DNA of 64,000 bases from NCBI RefSeq assembly GCF_003574315.2, contig NZ_AP025739.1, forward strand, positions 3,782,001 to 3,846,000, given 5' to 3'. A program made the translations under genes and the position numbers. The notes under the pieces are model-generated. The model searched no databases. It saw nothing but the letters and a program-made list of their open reading frames with translations, and was not told where the DNA came from. The stretch comes from Capsulimonas corticalis (GTDB lineage: Bacteria > Armatimonadota > Armatimonadia > Armatimonadales > Capsulimonadaceae). The number at the start of each line of letters is the position of its first letter. Position 1 is the stretch's first letter. This document shows, piece after piece, positions 61,422 to 64,000 of this stretch.

Positions 61422-62252
61422 TTGGGCAGCACGGAACTTCACATCACGACCTTGGCCGGCGTCCACGCATTGGATGCCGGACATCTGATCTCTCGCGGGA
61501 AAAGAAGGCATCCCGATCGGATTTGGAATTCGTTCCTTTTGATCTATGTGGCGTCCGGGGTCTTGAGCATTCAAGAAGGTGAGACGCCCTTCACGGTGAG
61601 CGCCGGCGAGACGCTTCTGTTGTGGCCGGGCCGGCGTCACTTTGGTCGGGAGGACTACCCGAAAGACCTGACGTTTTTCTGGCTGCATTTTGACTGTCCT
61701 GACGCCGCGCCAGGACTGGAGGCGCAACCGCTGACGGTTTCTCAGCATGTCCGTGTGGCCCGTCCGGAAAAGCTCGCCGAGATGTTCCGCTGGTTTCTCG
61801 ACGATCAGGAAAACGGCGTCCGCAGCCAGCTTGCGGCCGATTTGGTCGCCACCCTGATTCTCTGTGAATCGGCGCGCGCATTGGAGGATTTGAAGGATGA
61901 TGATGCGCCCCGATCACCGCTTGCGGGGCAAGCGCGCGAATATATCCGCACGCACTTTCGTGAACGGCTAAGCGCGTCGGTCGTATCGCATGCAATGAGC
62001 GTCAACACCAATTACCTCTCCCGTATTTACAAGCGCTCTTTCGGCAAAACCATGACTGAGGAGATCAACACCTGCCGCATGGCGCTGGCTCGGGTGAAGC
62101 TCTTGGAAAACAAGGAAACCGTGGACTGTATTGCGCGTGAAGTTGGCTATCATGATGTCGTGTATTTTCGCCGCGTATTCCAACGCAGCCATGGAATGAC
62201 GCCTCGCGCTTATCAACGCGCATTCTCACACGACAATGTTGTCAGCTATTGA
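61422..62252 (+). CDS. AraC-family transcriptional regulator downstream of GH127
   Basis: A 276-residue regulator with a cupin-like N-terminal sensor (FLLIYVASGVLSIQEGETPF, GETLLLWPGRRH) and two C-terminal helix-turn-helix motifs (SVNTNYLSRIYKRSFGKT and VDCIAREVGYHDVVYFRRVF) ending TPRAYQRAF. It lies 35 bp after GH127, probably in the same operon, and may activate it in response to arabinose. The start is TTG 61422; no ATG suits the frame nearby. Confidence 0.87.
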   Translation: MGSTELHITTLAGVHALDAGHLISRGKRRHPDRIWNSFLLIYVASGVLSIQEGETPFTVSAGETLLLWPGRRHFGREDYPKDLTFFWLHFDCPDAAPGLEAQPLTVSQHVRVARPEKLAEMFRWFLDDQENGVRSQLAADLVATLILCESARALEDLKDDDAPRSPLAGQAREYIRTHFRERLSASVVSHAMSVNTNYLSRIYKRSFGKTMTEEINTCRMALARVKLLENKETVDCIAREVGYHDVVYFRRVFQRSHGMTPRAYQRAFSHDNVVSY

Positions 62253-62386
62253 AGAGAGGTGATATCCCTAGCGCTCCAAGCGCTTTGATCCCGCATCGTG
62301 TGCGCCGCCTCTTTTGAATTAATAGTACTAAAGGTTGTTATTGCTGTCTTTGTTGCGATTTGTCACTTTGACATAGGAGTCATGAT

Positions 62387-64000
62387 ATGATGCCCTCTCT
62401 TTTCTTGCGTCGCTGGCTGAAAACTCTCACGGTCAGCGCCTTTGCGGTGTTTGTCGTGTTGTTAAAGGCTGCGAACGCTTACACGACGGTAGGCGATACG
62501 GCTCATCCGGATCAACTGTACTCCGCGATTATGAACGTCTATAACAGCGGGGGAACCGGGGTTACTATCAATGCCGGCGTATATAACATTCCCGTCAGCA
62601 CGACGGGATATACATGGACTTTCAGCGCCATGTCGAACTTTACAATCAATGCTCCTAACGTCCGACTTGTCTTCAGCGACGCCGCCTATAACGAGATCAA
62701 TTTCTATCACTGCGTCAACTTTACTTTCCAGGGAGCGATAATCTCGGCGGCGATCCCAAACTTTACTCAGGGAAGGATCTATAACGCCGGCAGCGATGCT
62801 CAGGGGCCGTATATCGATGTGCAGATCGACGCCGGATATCCCATCGACTGGACGAACACAGTTCACTGGCCTTACGACGCCTCTCGGCAGAGCCAATTTA
62901 CGAACTTTCAAGTCTTCGATTCCAAGACGCGCCGGTACAAGCCTGGAACCGGCGATTATGGCGCGACGCTGCCGCCCGCAACCTTGAACGCCGCAAACCG
63001 TCAGTATCGGTTCCATACCGATGGCAATAATGACTTTTTGCCCGCAAATCATTTAGTCGTGAATGGGGACATCGCCGGGTTTCGGGGAGGGGGCTCGCGC
63101 TTCTTTAACATTGATGGGTGCTCCAATCTGCTGCTCCAGGACCTGGTAGTCAATACTGGCGGTATTGGCTCCTGGCAGTGCGGCAACGGTCTTGTCACGA
63201 TCAATCGCTGCAACTTCGTCTATCAAACCCCGCCCGTCGTCGGCTCAGCGATCGGAGTGTTTGGGCCGACGGGAATGGCGTCGGGTAACAACAGCACTGG
63301 CCTGCATATGACGAATTCTCTCTGGCAAGGTTCGGACGATGACGTTATCAACGACGACGCTAATCCCGGATACACGGGGCAAGTCAATGGAGCGACTTTG
63401 ACGTTTGGGCAGGGCTATTGCCCATGGCGTGCGGGCGACACCGTCTATTTTTACGACCCGAGCGGAAATTTCCTGGGACAAAACACGATCGTCACCACTC
63501 CTATCCCCAATTCTGCTTACACGCCACCGGACAACACTTATGCGGGGTGGGGGCTCGCGTGGCGCAATGTCACGCTGGCGCGGCCCGTCTCGCTTGCTTA
63601 CAAAAGCCGTGTGATCGATCTCAATTGGAGCGGCGCCAACTTCACGCTGAAGAACGACGTCTTCCAAAATTACCGGGATATTGGCGTGATTGTCTGCTCG
63701 TCCAATGCCGACATCGAGAATTGCGTCTTTGACGGCGGCACGGTGAGCGCAATCGCCAGCGAGAACTTCTCCAACAACATGGTGATCAAGAATAACGTTC
63801 TCACCAACAACTGTCTGCGCTGGAACTATGGCAATACGGAGGGTGGGCGCAACGCTGGGGCAATCCAGATCGACGATGGATACGATACCTACGGCGGCGT
63901 TCAAGGCGCAGGGCTGACGCTGTTCAACACGCTCATTCAGAACAATGCATTCGTCGGAAACGGAACCATCAATATTGGACTGGAGAATGCGGCGAGCACC
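62387..64000 (+). CDS. Secreted right-handed beta-helix protein, cut by the window end
   Basis: The 538 codons present are open to the last base. A signal peptide (about 1-32, ending AANA) is followed by a beta-helix with recurring Asn/Val/Ile strands: VNFTFQGAIIS, SNLLLQDLVVNTGGIG, TGLHMTNSLWQGSDDDVIND, ANFTLKNDVFQNYRDIGVIV and NNMVIKNNVLTNNCLRWN. This resembles pectate-lyase-like or GH28/GH110/GH120-type folds. SDDDVIND recalls the catalytic Asp patches of GH110 alpha-galactosidases, but this is a guess. AGGAG lies 7 nt before the first of two adjacent ATG codons. Confidence 0.7.
   Translation, partial: MMPSLFLRRWLKTLTVSAFAVFVVLLKAANAYTTVGDTAHPDQLYSAIMNVYNSGGTGVTINAGVYNIPVSTTGYTWTFSAMSNFTINAPNVRLVFSDAAYNEINFYHCVNFTFQGAIISAAIPNFTQGRIYNAGSDAQGPYIDVQIDAGYPIDWTNTVHWPYDASRQSQFTNFQVFDSKTRRYKPGTGDYGATLPPATLNAANRQYRFHTDGNNDFLPANHLVVNGDIAGFRGGGSRFFNIDGCSNLLLQDLVVNTGGIGSWQCGNGLVTINRCNFVYQTPPVVGSAIGVFGPTGMASGNNSTGLHMTNSLWQGSDDDVINDDANPGYTGQVNGATLTFGQGYCPWRAGDTVYFYDPSGNFLGQNTIVTTPIPNSAYTPPDNTYAGWGLAWRNVTLARPVSLAYKSRVIDLNWSGANFTLKNDVFQNYRDIGVIVCSSNADIENCVFDGGTVSAIASENFSNNMVIKNNVLTNNCLRWNYGNTEGGRNAGAIQIDDGYDTYGGVQGAGLTLFNTLIQNNAFVGNGTINIGLENAAST

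Noticed and set aside
1-64000. tRNA, rRNA, transposase or integrase genes
   Set aside because: None was recognised by eye on either strand, including the borders of the AT-rich helicase gene; a covariance-model scan could still find a small RNA.

Overview
The window looks like chromosomal DNA of a high-GC, free-living, polysaccharide-degrading bacterium. I infer the phylum Armatimonadota (Capsulimonas-like). The inference rests on several copies of DUF1559 prepilin-like secreted proteins, GntR-LacI fusion regulators, many secreted glycoside hydrolases each next to its own LacI or AraC regulator, and a stand-alone HNH-associated-repeat protein. I had no database to confirm this. Consensus sigma70-type promoters (TTGACA, 17 bp, TATAAT) and Shine-Dalgarno sequences are easy to see. 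No tRNA, rRNA or CRISPR array was found.

Layout. 1-8.1 kb: housekeeping genes (DUF1385 membrane protein, argS, recQ) and a secreted GH42-like protein. 8.2-10.2 kb: first DUF1559 protein and a LacI regulator. 10.2-16.7 kb: a compact minus-strand operon for an exported and possibly sulfated glycan (GT4, GT2, Wzm/Wzt-type ABC exporter, UbiA-like prenyltransferase, sulfotransferase). 16.8-19.3 kb: aroF-type DAHP synthase and hisC, separated by an inverted/tandem intergenic repeat. 19.7-31 kb: HNH-repeat protein, PAS-GGDEF-EAL enzyme, a MarR/cupin divergent pair with a clear operator, an RRM protein, a GntR-LacI regulator, an unusual zinc-knuckle SDR protein, a ferritin-like diiron protein, an ATP-grasp enzyme and a repeat-rich secreted protein.

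31-51 kb: a carbohydrate-use region with GH125, two more DUF1559 genes plus the ruin of another, a second GntR-LacI regulator, a beta-propeller GGDEF sensor, a GH36-like alpha-galactosidase, an EEP-family hydrolase, AraC with an RbsD/FucU-like mutarotase, an orphan barstar, GH53 galactanase, LacI, GH35 beta-galactosidase and a secreted hydrolase-like protein. The set points to breakdown of galactan/arabinogalactan- and mannan-type plant or microbial polysaccharides. GH35 and the divergent DUF1559 gene share a duplicated operator.

51-56.2 kb is a gene graveyard: a formylglycine-generating-enzyme-like pseudogene with several nonsense mutations and frameshifts, a 3' gene remnant, a decayed ankyrin gene, and a strikingly AT-rich 2.9-kb gene for a 967-residue protein that fuses an N-terminal PLD nuclease domain to an SF2 helicase. 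This last gene is probably horizontally acquired and is the best candidate in the window for a poorly described (defence-type) system. 56.2-64 kb: a repeat-rich secreted protein, a Tat-exported GH127 arabinofuranosidase with an AraC regulator, and the start of a beta-helix secreted protein cut by the window end.
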